Assembly: GCA_001970855.1 (NCBI GenBank)
Contig: LSSN01003057.1
Span: 1 to 24,182, forward strand
Direction of reading: 5' to 3'
Length of the DNA: 24,182 bases
Source: Smittium culicis
Lineage: Eukaryota > Kickxellomycota > Harpellomycetes > Harpellales > Legeriomycetaceae
This document shows, piece by piece, positions 8,514 to 19,947 of the stretch. The first letter of the stretch is position 1; each line of letters starts with the position of its first letter. Made by a program: the position numbers and the translations under genes. The notes under the pieces were generated by a model. The model searched no databases, was not told where the DNA came from, and was given only the letters and a program-made list of their open reading frames with translations.

Positions 8514-8788
8514 TTATAAAGCGCTGAATAGGAAAGGATCAATTGAGCTGTCATAAACTTCAAATCTACCCTCCTCCTCAGCCCAATAAAATGCCAAAAA
8601 TATGCTTTTAATAATAAGTGTAACTAATAATTACTTGATGTTGCATATCCGTTCGCTCTGGAAATAAATTCCTCGTATATTAACCTTCCATATGATAAAA
8701 ACAATATTAAATAATCATCACCAATATAAGTTAAAACATTTATCAGCCTAATATAAAAATATCTGATGAAAAAAACGAAATTAAATCC
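8514..8788 (-). pseudogene. Gene remnant or two exons, - strand, protein not recognised
   Basis: Two adjacent - strand open segments lie in neighbouring frames. The first (8788-8624, 54 codons) includes LINVLTYIGDDYLILFLSYG and RLIYEEFISRANGYATSSNY. The second (8630-8514, 38 codons) includes LVTLIIKSIFLAFYWAEEE and GRFEVYDSSIDPFLFSAL. They overlap by a few bases, so a single-base indel near 8624-8630 would join them into about 92 codons. Alternatively, GTAATT at the joint could be a splice donor. A polypyrimidine acceptor-like TTTTTTTCATCAG lies inside the first segment near its 5' end. The G+C content and Glu/Asp/Tyr-rich content argue against chance. No family was recognised; the GDD triplet alone is not enough to call a polymerase. 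Confidence 0.3.
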
Positions 8789-9721
8789 TCATTTATTCAA
8801 AATAAGTTAAAGTATCAAGTAATAGCAATAATAAAATATTTTGTTCTTTTCAGGAAAAAGTATCTAATAAAAAATCTTTTGATTCACTGGTATTTTTTAT
8901 ATTTATATTTTAAATTTTTACAAATTTTATAAATTCAATGATTTAAATAACACTGTAAATATTTTTCTGGTCATGGTAAATTTCAAAAATTGCCCTGCTG
9001 AACTTTATTGTGAATATGAGATTTGTTGTGTAACTAGACCCGAAAATTTTTTTTCTTAATCCCCTTTTCCAATCATTTATCTATTGGCTCCAAAATATCT
9101 GCTATATTATTAAAACTATTTAAATATGGTAAAATTATTCTGGGCTTCTGAACCTTTATTATTCAACTCTCCAGAGTTAATAATTCCTCAAGTTTTTTTT
9201 TGTAAAGTTCTAAATAAAAATATTATCAAACAAAATATCAGATTCTACTAGTATAGTTTTTTTTTGGTTTCATCATAATAAACTAGCCAACTAAAACCCT
9301 TTGTTTTATCACCTTGACTTTTTTTTTATAAAATTTTCAGAAGAAACATCTTTTTCTTACATAAAAAGTTCATTATATTATCATTTAATTAATAAGGCTC
9401 TGGAAAAAAAACTCAATTGTAAACCTCCATTATTAAAAATATTAAATTAAATTTGATTGTTAATTTGTTTGTTTGTATTACTTTAATTACATACAATTAG
9501 ATAATAAAATTGTATTTTATCATCTCGTTTAAATATAAATTTTTGCCATTTTAGAACTCGCTAAATCTCTGTTCAATTTAACCTTTTTAAATCCAAATAT
9601 TTTAATTTAATCGATACTATTATATTAACCTTTATTTACTTCCTGTAATAACTTTATTAAAAAAAGACTGGGTTTATATTTCTAGTGTTTTTGATTCAAA
9701 ACAAATTCCATCTACTTATTA
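8789..9721. other. Spacer with a weak - strand remnant
   Basis: On the - strand, 9048-8927 reads through about 40 codons with one in-frame TAA. It includes FSGLVTQQISYSQ before the stop and SSAGQFLKFTMTRK after it. It may belong to the same decayed gene as 8514-8788. The rest is AT-rich with no other feature. Confidence 0.3.
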
Positions 9722-9916
9722 TTATCACTTTCCTATCCAAAAATATTTTAAAAAATTAATTAATTAATTCGCTTATGATTTATAATTTAAACTTTTATTT
9801 ATTGATATTCTATAATATACCGATTATTGATTTATTCTTGGGATTAATGTATTTTATTTGAACAGGTTATTAATTTTGGTAGATCAAAAATACTCTACCG
9901 TTCAGGAAAGTGTTAA
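9722..9916. mobile_element. MITE-like element, subfamily B, copy 4
   Basis: The element proper is about 9726-9912 (187 bp). The left end CACTTTCCTATCC is diverged and flanked by TTAT; the right end is followed by TTAA at 9913-9916. The B landmark ATTCGCTTATGATTTATAA is clear, as is TTTTGGTAGATCAAAAATAC followed by TCTACCG. Here GGTAGA and TCTACC form an exact six-base inverted repeat with a ten-base loop. There is no ORF. Confidence 0.7.
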
Positions 9917-10556
9917 CAGAATTGCTTGGTAAAATGAAAAAAATACTCGCATTAAAAAAATCTTTTTTAAATTTATAAATCTTTTTATAAAAATAAATAA
10001 TCAATCCATGAATTAGCTAAATCTTTTTTTTTTACTAAACAAAAATTTTCTAATAAAAATTATCGCCATTTTAAAATCAATATACATATATATATTAGTC
10101 CAAAGATTGTACAAGCTGATAAAAAATATTTAAATCTTATGGTTTAATGATTTTAGCAACAATCTACTTTTCTATTAAGGATCCTTGAGATTCTAAAATA
10201 AGTACGCCTTTTTTAGCCCCCTTTTTCTTTCCAAAAATATATATTTTCGGAAAAAGGATTCAATAATTAGTTATTTACATCTATTACTTTATACAATGAA
10301 TGCAAAATGTCCTAAATTAGATCTGTTTATTAATTTTCGCTATATCTCTTAATTTTTTATTCTCCCAATTAGCTTATCACTTTCAAAAAAAAAAAAAAAG
10401 TTCCTTATCCCACCGGATCAAACTCTTTCCCAGTTTACTTATTTTTAAAAACTCTATCCTACTTTTTATTTATTTATTTTTTTTTATTGACCATAATCCA
10501 GTCATTTTTATTTCGCTAATCTAGATTTTTCAAACGCGCATTTTTGCTTCGTCCAA
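9917..10556. other. AT-rich spacer
   Basis: No supported gene. On the - strand around 10570-10480 a frame reads ILIGRSKNARLKNLD, then a stop, then RNKNDWIMVNKKK. This could be the tail of the decayed sequence described at 10557. Confidence 0.3.
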
Positions 10557-11007
10557 TTAGAATTTTTCCTGGCAATGTAGGACTATAAAAAAAAAACTAA
10601 ATGTGCAAAAGCTTTCAGCAATACAAATACAAGTTTTATCACAGGCATATTTCGGGCGCAAATACAAAAGTATACACAAATCTAAGCCATCGAAAGTTTT
10701 ATATGGTCCCGGAACATTTATCCAACCCCAAGTTTTTTATTTTCTTAACATTTAGAATTTAATATTACAATATTCTGGCCTAAAATCTAATTTTTTTTAT
10801 TACAATTCAAGTCTTTGTAGCTGTAAAGTCATTTATTTTGGAAAAAAATTCAGGGTTATGAATTTTTGATGAAACAGTCTAACTTCATCTAACAAATCGA
10901 TGCTTTTGTGATACTAAAATTGGAATTGGAAATTTTCTCTTATCTAAAATGGTCATTATGATGAACATCCTTTGGTAAATGACGCTTTGCCTTGAATTAG
11001 ACAACGT
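10557..11007 (-). pseudogene. Possible - strand gene remnants (two open pieces), not recognised
   Basis: Two - strand open stretches stand above the AT background. The first, 11007-10885 (40 codons), includes SVIYQRMFIIMTILDKRKFP and ends QKHRFVR. The second, 10736-10557 (59 codons, no ATG), includes WGWINVPGPYKTFDGLDLC and a Cys-rich part, KYACDKTCICIAESFC. Between them is very AT-rich sequence that could be intron or decay. No domain was recognised and no consistent splice model could be made. Chance openness cannot be excluded in a window of this size. Confidence 0.2.
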
Positions 11008-11365
11008 TTAATAGAAAAAAACAACTATTAAATTATTAAAATAATCCAGAAAAAGTAAAATATATACTTATAAAAAAGATTAACTCGCTTCTTCTGTGAG
11101 ATTCGGTTATCTCGCGGGAATTATTTATTGCATTCTATTGTCTTTAGTATTAATTAGTTAATTGATTTTATAAATTTTGACTGCAAAAAATATAATTTTG
11201 AAAAAACCTTAATGCTATAAAATAAAAATAAGCTCATCAAGTATTTTTTCCTTATTTTTGATACATCATATCTACTCGAATATTGAATTTTTTTTCAATT
11301 AAAATTTTTATATCTATCGCCTTTTACCTTTGGTTTCAAATCTTAATATAAAATAATATAATAAA

Positions 11366-11602
11366 CTATCTAATATAGATACTTATTATATGTGCTTGAG
11401 GTTTTGGTACTAACTTTAATGAGTTAATATCTGATTTTTTCTGGCCTTTGCATTGCTCAGAATTTGATATATTAAAACTAAAAATAAAATTATCATTGGC
11501 TAAAAAATGAGTTGGTGTTTTTCTAACTTCATTTGAATTATTCACAAACTTCGTTGTGAATTTGATACTATCTTTACTTGAACTATTAGGTAGCTCTTGC
11601 AT
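11366..11602 (-). CDS. Hypothetical 78-aa ORF, possibly a gene remnant
   Basis: A continuous ORF from ATG to stop in the middle of very AT-rich sequence, with a local rise in G+C that follows the ORF limits. The protein is polar (Ser/Asn/Lys-rich), begins MQELPNSSSKDSIKFTTKF and ends VPKPQAHIISIYIR. It has no signal peptide, membrane segment or motif that I recognise. A rough estimate with the local composition gives about one ORF of this length by chance in a window of this size. Only the G+C rise and the neighbouring - strand open pieces speak for it. Confidence 0.2.
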   Translation of the reverse strand: MQELPNSSSKDSIKFTTKFVNNSNEVRKTPTHFLANDNFIFSFNISNSEQCKGQKKSDINSLKLVPKPQAHIISIYIR

Positions 11603-14600
11603 AAAAAAATTTTCTCTGGCTTAAGCCATTGAACCAAGCTGACTAATATACTCTTAAAATATATAATAAAATTGATTTAAAATATAATATTAAAAGGATA
11701 AAATATTTATAATTATTCTAGGTTTAAATTTTAAAATCAGAAAAAGCCCTTCAATCAAAATGATATTTAAAAGGGACAATAAAAAACCTTTATTATATGT
11801 AAATCAAAAATGTGCTTAAATATATCTGAAAAGAATATCGAATTATTTCTCCAAAATTTTTTTGATTGATTTTATTTGTTTTTGAGAATAATTACTGCTA
11901 AATATATCTATCTGAAAATATCAAATAGAATTGCATTTTAAAAAATAGAAACTTTTTTTAAGAATTTACAATATCAAATTTCCAAGATAATATGTTCATT
12001 ATCAAAATAAATCACTGTGAATTTTTTGAAACTAAATATTATTAATTTATTTTAACATTAATTTTAATAACGACTATTTCATAAATTATATCATTCCGAG
12101 TATAATTCTAAACGATATTTATTATAAATTTTACCAAAATTTTGAGATTATGATCAATTTTTGCTGCACAAATTTATTTCTTCCATAACAAAAAAACACT
12201 TTAATATAATCCTTTCAAGAAAAAATTTTTAAAGCTAACCTAGAATTAATAATAAAATTTATACCATTATTTTCATCAATCTATGCTATTAATCGATTTA
12301 AATAACTAGCAGATATAATTAACGGAGTATATCTCTGAATATTCCAGCAGGAGTGACTAAATTTTTCATAAAAATTATTGATTTGTATTATACATGACAT
12401 TTTACTATATCCAATAAGTCATTTTAATAAAAATATAAAGAATTTTAAGTATTTATTATATCTTATAGATTGGCGCAAACTATAAATTATAAACCGAGGC
12501 ACACTTCACAAAGTTTAGTCAAATAAAATTTCTTTTTATGAAAAAAAAAGCATTAAGAGTTACTTATCTTTATAGGTACAAATGCAATTTTTATAAACCG
12601 AATATATCTATAAATATTGATCTTCAAATTTAATTGATTGATTTTTTCCTTGGAGTACGAAATTTACAAAAAGAGAGCTTTTAGACAATTTTTTTGGTAA
12701 AATATTCTTAGTGCATAAAAAGATCCCTGTTTTAAAACCATTTAGAAACTAAGGCGATGCCTTTTTAGTTTATATATCCTTAAATAAAAATATTTTACTA
12801 TATGACCCGATATAATTATATTTATAGTATATTCCACTAAGGTTTTCAATAGAATATATAAATTAATTGTTCTTGATATTATTAGAATAATTTATCTCTG
12901 ATAACTATTAAAATATAACAAATAATTAAACGAATTATTCTACCCAAAATTCAAAAAATTCACAGTATATCGATTTAAATATTATTTATTTTGGAACCAA
13001 ATTAGACTCCATGGCTCATTTATTGGATTTTTGACTATTATTAAAGTTAAAATTATATAATAAATACAATTTCTAATATTATTATTGAATTTTTAACAAA
13101 TCAATAAATAATTAATAATTATCTAGTTGTTTTTATCAATTTAGGGAAATTTTTTACCTTAAAAGAAAATTGTTTTTTATTTTCTATTAACTTATTTATT
13201 TTATCTGCAATATTGGGTTCAAACCATTTTAGTGTGATTTATAATTAGTTTAATCGATGTTAAACACACATTAAAGATATTATATTTTTTTCATTTATTT
13301 TATCCCGATTTATTTTCTTATTTTTTTAAATATATAATCAATACACTATTTTAAATGCATATATCCTTCAAATAATCATATTACGACTTATTCTTCGAAA
13401 TTTAATTTTATTTAGCTTCAATTATTATCGCATTCTTTTTCCTATATTTAAAGACCATTATAATATTTACGAGTTAATTTTTCAAAAAAAAAAAAAATTA
13501 TATTGAATGATTTTAAAATAGCATTAATTTTATATTATAATAATTGTATTAGGAATGTTCATATTTCATTATAGAAATCTGTGTGAAATATAAAATTTTT
13601 AAATAATAGATGTTAAATATGTTATTTTATTTTTTGATTAAATATTAAAGCGTGGAATTTATATAAAATTTATTAAGACACAGTTCTTAAAATCATAAAA
13701 GTTAGTATATATTTTTAATGATATTTGAATTTTAATTAAATGAATTAATGCTAACTAAATAGTTTCTATTTTAATAAATTTATTGTGTAAATCGCTAAAT
13801 TATATAGTTAAAAATAAGAAGCTACTTATTATGAAATAACTATGATTATTAATATAAAATTAACTGATAATTTATTTTTTAGCATTTTCTAAAATTTATT
13901 TTAAATCAAGAATTTTTTAATTTCTCTAATCTAAAATTCTTATTTTAAAAAATAAATTCAGCGCCACTTTTGCATCTTATTAATACAAATAAACTAGAAA
14001 AATTATATCTTAATCGATTGGCTTATGAATATTTATATGTATGGATTCTCAATTTTTTACAAAATTTAATTAAATAAACTAAACTTATATCTATGCTAAC
14101 ATAATTTTATAGCTTTATTTTATTATATAAGATTTAGCTCGGTTTATATTAGATATTTCTAAAAAATTGAAATAAGCAACGTATTTATTATAAATATAAA
14201 AAATTATTTATCGCTTATACAAAATTTTTATACTATATTTGAAAAATTAACAATAGAATAAAACTACAGTAAATATTACTCAACCTAGCTAAATATAAAT
14301 ATTACTCGGAGAAGCGTAATTTATAAGTTATTTGTATGAATATAAATATGAATACGAGTTAAATAAAGTTTTATTCACGTCGAATCTAAAATAAGTAAGG
14401 ATCATATTATAAAAATATCCCTATAATCAAAAATTAATGCTTGATTCAAAAAAATAAATTAAGAAATTCCGGAATGCTTTTATTATTTTATTTGTCAAAA
14501 ATAAAGATTTTATAATTTATAGTTGTATATTTGTAAAATTAATCTAAAATTTCCAAACTTTCCAATATATAGTTTATTGAAATGATTTAAATTTATAAAT

Positions 14601-16629
14601 ATAAAAGTGCTTGAGCTTAAATTAAATTCTATATTATCGAGAATAATAAAATTTAGGCAAAAATAGCGATTTGAGATTTTTTTCGAAAACTGCTAGGAGT
14701 TTTTTTATAACGAAAAAAATTCTAAGAATTGATTTTTATATAATTTTACAGCCTAATAATATTCATAATTGGATGACATATCGAATATTCACATTTTTAA
14801 AATAAAATTATACGTCTTCTATGATAATGAATTCTAATATTATTCTAAAATATATACCCTTAATATAAAGATAAAGATTAAAATTAAAATTAATTATACT
14901 TGAGATTCTGAGTATAGAAAAAATTTAGTTCTAGCTTAAAAATATACATCATAACATAATAAGAGAATAATTTTTTATTTTCATATTTACCTTTTTCATT
15001 TGAAAGCGTTATTTGCAAAAATTAACACAAAATTTTTTTAATGTGTAATAACTTGCGTTTTATTCAAATTCAATTCTCGATACAATTCTAAATTAAATTT
15101 AAACTTTTTTATAAGGATAACATAAATTATTTTGAGAAAATACTTCGTGTATTTAAAAAAATATGGAACTTTTTTAGTTATATTTAATTGAAACTCATTT
15201 CAAATAGTATATAAAATTTTATAGGATTTAACTATTTTTTTGGTTTTAAATATACCCTAAAAAAGATAATTCATGCCATGATTAGGTATATTAAAGTATT
15301 TTTAATTGAAAATGATAATCTCACTAATCTTTTTGTATTCAGCATTATAATTTGAAGAAATTATATATGAAATATTAATGAACTAAAATTATGTTTTGAG
15401 TTTATAATGAAATATAATTTATAATTGAAAGTATAATAATAGTTCATTCATAAGTTAAAAATAATTTTATTTTAAGAATTTTTCATTTGTGCTTAGCATT
15501 ATTTGATTTAAATCATTATTCTAACATAAAATTAAATATTTCAATGATTATTTCTATGCTTTCAAAAGTATAAAAATTTTCGATTTCAGAGTCTAAATAA
15601 CTAAAAATTATTAATTTTTGTAGTACAATATGTGTATTTGAAATTTTTATTTTTAAAATTATAAAAGATATTTTTTTGGTCTTTTATTAGCAGTTATAGT
15701 ATAAATCTATGATATAGTATATATTGATAAACTAAAAAATTTGATAGCTAAAACATTATTTTATATTTAAAATTGAAAAAAATTTTAAAATTAAATTTAT
15801 ATAGTTATTAATTAACATTCAAATTATTATATATTAGATTAAATTCGATTTTTAAATAATAACAACTAAAGTTTAAAAAATAATACAATTAGGATACTAT
15901 TTATGTTATAATAATAATAAAATCAATAGGTTATTGAATTATAAAATATTTATTAATATTTTTAAATCATATATTAAAATTTTGAAATTAACTACGGAGA
16001 TTATTTGAATAAACGTTCAATTGATATAAAATAGCTTATTTTCTTAAATTTTCTAAGAAATATCACAATTTAAATAATTTTATACTGATAAATTGTCATA
16101 AATTAAATATAATTAACATGACTATAATGGTAAAAATATTTTTGCGGCTAAAATTTGTAATAAAAGAGAAATTTAAAGATCAATAATCGCATATGCACGA
16201 AATTAATAGTAAATGCGATTATATGTTTTTATGAATTTACTGAATAATTTAATTTAGATAAAGTCACATGCTGTATTAAATATTAATTGCTATGCTATTA
16301 ATATCTAATTTTATTGTACGATTAAATCTTAAATTAGGGAAATTTTTATATAATAATTATATCCTTAAATTAAAATCATATATAAATAGCTCAAATAGAT
16401 TAATAATCAGATCCAAAAAAATTTTATTAATCTATTACTTGATTTTTTCTCATTCAATTTTTATTTTTTGGTGCAATTTTAGGATTTATTTACAAAATTT
16501 TTTATTTCTATGAAAAAATATATTCTGTTCATTATTTTTTTTGTGGATCAAATATACCCTTTTATAAACAAATAACATATAATTAGGCGGTTTTAATATT
16601 AATGGCACTGAATACTAATCTGTGGAATA
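11603..16629. other. Extremely AT-rich desert
   Basis: About 5 kb with almost no G+C-rich patch and no gene I can support. ORFs seen here, such as a 73-codon one at 16292-16513 rich in Ile/Leu/Asn/Lys/Phe/Tyr, have exactly the composition that AT-rich noncoding DNA produces. A perfect 10-bp inverted repeat lies at 16183-16222. No tRNA, rRNA or repeat unit was found. Confidence 0.5.
16183..16222. repeat. Perfect 10-bp inverted repeat with 20-nt loop
   Basis: ATAATCGCAT (16183-16192) is the exact reverse complement of ATGCGATTAT (16213-16222). It is the most G+C-rich short word pair in the surrounding desert. It could form a hairpin or cruciform, or be the remains of a short element; no TTAA flanks are present. 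Confidence 0.5.
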
Positions 16630-16701
16630 TTAACCCTTTAAGTTCTGAAGTGTATTAAATATGCATTTGAAACTAGGAAAATTCAGGACTTAGAGGGTTA
16701 A
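16630..16701. mobile_element. Miniature TTAA-flanked element, 64 bp
   Basis: TTAA (16630-16633), then CCCTTTAAGTTCTGAA, about 30 bases of interior, then TTCAGGACTTAGAGGG and TTAA (16698-16701). The 16-bp ends are inverted repeats with two mismatches. The CCCTTT start and TTAA flanks match the larger A and B elements, but the rest of the termini differ, so it is either a third subfamily or a deletion product. It has no coding capacity. Confidence 0.6.
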
Positions 16702-17754
16702 AAAATAATTATATTATTTAATACCTATTTTATATCTTTCCTTGATCTTAGTTGGAAAAAACTTTTTTTATAAATTATCAAATTATTTATTTTTTTCCAA
16801 ATACTTTTAAATTAGTTTTTCGTTAGGAATAAAAGATTTTCAATGTTATTATCTCTTTATTATCATATATATAAATAATAAGTTCTCATTTTTTATGTAT
16901 AAAACTAAAAATAAGGACTCAATTTATTTTTTTGGTTCATATAAGAATAATAATAAATAACATAAAAGGATTTCAAAATTATTTGATTAGTGCTATATAC
17001 TGAAACTAAGTTTTAGGTGTTTTTGTGTTTTAAGAATTCAAAATTTTACTGGCCACCAAAAAATTTTTTTCTTTTAATATATATTTAATGTAAAATAAAA
17101 AATTTTAAGTATAGAAAAAATAACTTTTCTCTAAGAATAATATACCATTTATTATATAAAATCGTTTGTAATATCAACATATTTTAACTTCTTTATTCTT
17201 GTCAAAATGAAATTTACACTATACATACTGGATGTTAATTTCTGATATATTATTAAGTTTATAATAATTTTTATCAAAATTACTGTTATTATTTAATAAT
17301 AAAATTCAAATTGAATGTTTAAATATTTTATTATTACTTTGATATAACGATAGACGATGAGCCTCGCGTTTATAATTCTTTTTAAGAAAAAAAAATCAAA
17401 TAATTTATGAATAAAATAAAATATAATTGAGATAATTATAATAGATAATTTACATTTTAATTCTATCAAAATATATATATATATTTTAAAGAAACAAGAT
17501 AATTAGTGACGATTATTGGTTAAAAAGTCAAGATAAATTGAAAATAAATTAAAAATGAAAATAAATAATATATCAAAAGGCAGATTTTAGATAAAAATTT
17601 AAAATGGAATATTCTTAGGAGAGAGGAACTTTTTTTACTTGGGGTGTTATTTGTTAAAAATAATTAGCTAATTTTATTAGCCAAAAATTTTAATAATTTG
17701 AAAATATTTTCTATTGAATTTTACCCACAAATAAAATTTGAAAAGAAGGAAAAG
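16702..17754. other. AT-rich spacer
   Basis: Continuation of the AT desert. No gene, repeat end or RNA was recognised. Confidence 0.5.
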
Positions 17755-17948
17755 TTAGCCCTTTCCTGTCTAACACCCTTTAAAAAATAAATTTATTGAT
17801 TCTTTTATGATTTATAAGCAAGTCTATTATTTGTTGTTACTTTACAATATATGAATGTTTCTTAAAGTCTCGGAATTAAAGACATTTAATTATCATAATA
17901 GGCTATACTTAGAGGATCAAATTTAGTCTGCTGTCTGTAAAGAGTTAA
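17755..17948. mobile_element. MITE-like element, subfamily B, copy 5
   Basis: The element proper is about 17759-17944 (186 bp). The left end CCCTTTCCTGTCTAACACCC is well preserved, with TTAG before it. The right end TCTGTAAAGAG is followed by TTAA at 17945-17948. The landmarks ATTCTTTTATGATTTATAAG, TTGTTGTTACTTTACAATAT and TCTCGGAATTAAAGAC are present. The subterminal hairpin has decayed (CTTAGAGGATCAAATTTAG). There is no ORF. Confidence 0.75.
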
Positions 17949-19177
17949 ATAGAAAAGATTCAACCCCTCAAAAGAATATTTATATTATGCGAGATTATTA
18001 ATGAAGAAAGATTTATGTTGTAGCTTAATATTATTTGATAAATTAAAATAACGTTATTACTATTGTCGTAATGAGTTTAATGTTATTTCTCTATCTATTT
18101 GGGAGATTCTAATCGAAGAAAGTAATTTTTTGTAGTTGTTAATTATTAGAATAATTATTTTAAAGTTATAATTATTATTTGCGGAATTGGTTAAGCATTT
18201 CCATTTTCCATTTGGTTTTTAAAGTATTCTTTGCTAAAAAAATTTTTTTATTTATTGGATAATAATTAAATATGAAATTTCATCAAATGTAACTCTTTAT
18301 ACTTAAAAGCGCTCTCTTAGTAAAGAACCCCCCCATTTATTTAATTTTGATAGCGATAACTGCTAATATAAATATAATATTCTATTTATTGAAAAAAATT
18401 GAATATGTAATTTTATACCCTGAAACTGTTAATCCCTAAAATTCACTCTGAGTAAAAAATTATGCATACTATATAGTATATCAAACAAAAAACATGAGCT
18501 TAGAATTTTATGATGAATTTAAGTTTTATCTTTATTTTTATTCAGCATGTTTATTATCCTTTTCTAGGGTCAAATATCTAAGAACGAGATAAAATATACA
18601 ATATTCAACAGAATATTGACACTGGTTTTTTATTTATTTATAGAAATTGTATTAACTGATCTCAGTAGCTCAAAAATAGACATGCGCATCAGAGATGATT
18701 AAAATCTAACAAAACATGCTGACAAAATGCTAGTATACCTTGAAAAAAAAAAGTTTAAAAATTGCAGGTTATATATTTTTAAAAGCTTATTTAATCAAAA
18801 CAATATTTTTATTAAAATTTTTTCTCTCGTTTTTGTGGGTTGTTATTTGAAAATCAGTTAAAAAATATCAAGCGTAATCAGGATTAAGCGAATTAGATGC
18901 TGGGTCGATTTTTTTAATCTTTGATGAATTATTAAAGAAAGAATAACTTTATAGTATTTGGAGTAATAGTGCATTAGATTTCATGATGCTCGTATATCCA
19001 AGAATTTTTTTTTTTAATATTATTTGGAAAATAAATACATAGAAAAGTGATATTTCACTTTATTAAAACGATCTGATTATTAATTTTAAACCCCTAATCC
19101 AAAAACATCAAACAGCAAAAAAGTACTCTATTAATTCAGAATTCACCATTTACGCTTTGAAAAACTATAAATTTTAT
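17949..19177. other. AT-rich spacer
   Basis: No supported gene. A run of six C occurs near 18330. Several short A or T runs are present. Confidence 0.5.
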
Positions 19178-19373
19178 TTATCCCTTTCCGAGGCCAACGT
19201 TCTTAAACTATAATAATAATCATAATTGGATTTACAAATTAATGTTATTATTTATTGGGTACAATGAAAAAATATCCAATAAATAAAAAAATTTTACATT
19301 TCTTAATCAGCTTGTCATTTTGTTGGATAATTTTTTTAGCTCAAAAAAAGTCAACCGCCCCTGAAAGAGTTGT
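19178..19373. mobile_element. MITE-like element, subfamily A, copy 3
   Basis: The element proper is about 19182-19369 (188 bp). The left end CCCTTTCCGAGGCCAACG, with CTTAAACT following, and the right end TCAACCGCCCCTGAAAGAG match copy 1. Flanks TTAT and TTGT are each near TTAA. The interior has ATCATAATTGGATTTACAA as in copies 1 and 4, and a TGTTGG block that can pair partly with TCAACC at the right end. Confidence 0.75.
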
Positions 19374-19947
19374 ATTATAATAGGAAATAAATTAAATCCC
19401 TAAAATATGAGTATATATTTCTAAAGCTCATAATGAATTAATGTAGTTTAATTTTCATATGAAAAAGTTTAAACCATTTTTTTCATTGAAGAAATTAAAA
19501 TAATCGTAGATTAAAATCATTTATAGACTATTTTCTTATGTATAAGCTTAACAGAGTATATTCTGTTATCCGAACTTTTTTTGGGCTTAGAATTAAATAT
19601 GTTAATTATGTTTAAAAAATGATATCAAGAGCATGTAAGCAAGAATATCATTTAGCTTCAAAGTTATAAATATAAATATGGAGGTATAGTTGCTAGTTTT
19701 AAAAATAATAAATTTTTAACAAAGCCACTTGAAAGTGGCAAAAAAAAAAGCTATAAAGTACAATATTTACTCAAAAATAAAATCAATTTTCTGGTCATGA
19801 TGCATTCGCGGGACATTTAGGTATACCCCTTGCAAGACTATTACACTTAAGATCTATTAAAAATAATAATAGGATAAATCAAATAATAAGCACTATTTAT
19901 TGAGCGCATTATATCTAATATCCAATGATATTTTGTTTTTATATATT
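19374..19947. other. Spacer between two A elements, with one hairpin
   Basis: AT-rich, no gene. It contains the hairpin at 19724-19739 described separately, followed by a run of ten A. Confidence 0.5.
19724..19739. repeat. Perfect 7-bp hairpin followed by an A run
   Basis: GCCACTT and AAGTGGC form an exact inverted repeat around a two-base GA loop, followed by ten A. The stem is G+C-rich for this spacer. It is not in a position to act on a recognised gene; function unknown. Confidence 0.45.

Noticed and set aside
8624..8788. GDD triplet in the - strand remnant as a viral RNA polymerase motif
   Set aside because: The triplet alone is not diagnostic. No neighbouring polymerase motif could be recognised and the sequence is short.
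12754..12766. Small palindrome AAGGCGATGCCTT
   Set aside because: Five base pairs around a three-base loop, with no flanking structure or repeat relationship.
13214..13226. GGTTCAAACC, a match to a tRNA B box
   Set aside because: No A box, acceptor stem or cloverleaf can be formed with the surrounding sequence.
16292..16513. 73-codon + strand ORF
   Set aside because: Composition (Ile, Leu, Asn, Lys, Phe, Tyr) is what very AT-rich noncoding DNA gives. There is no G+C rise and no motif.
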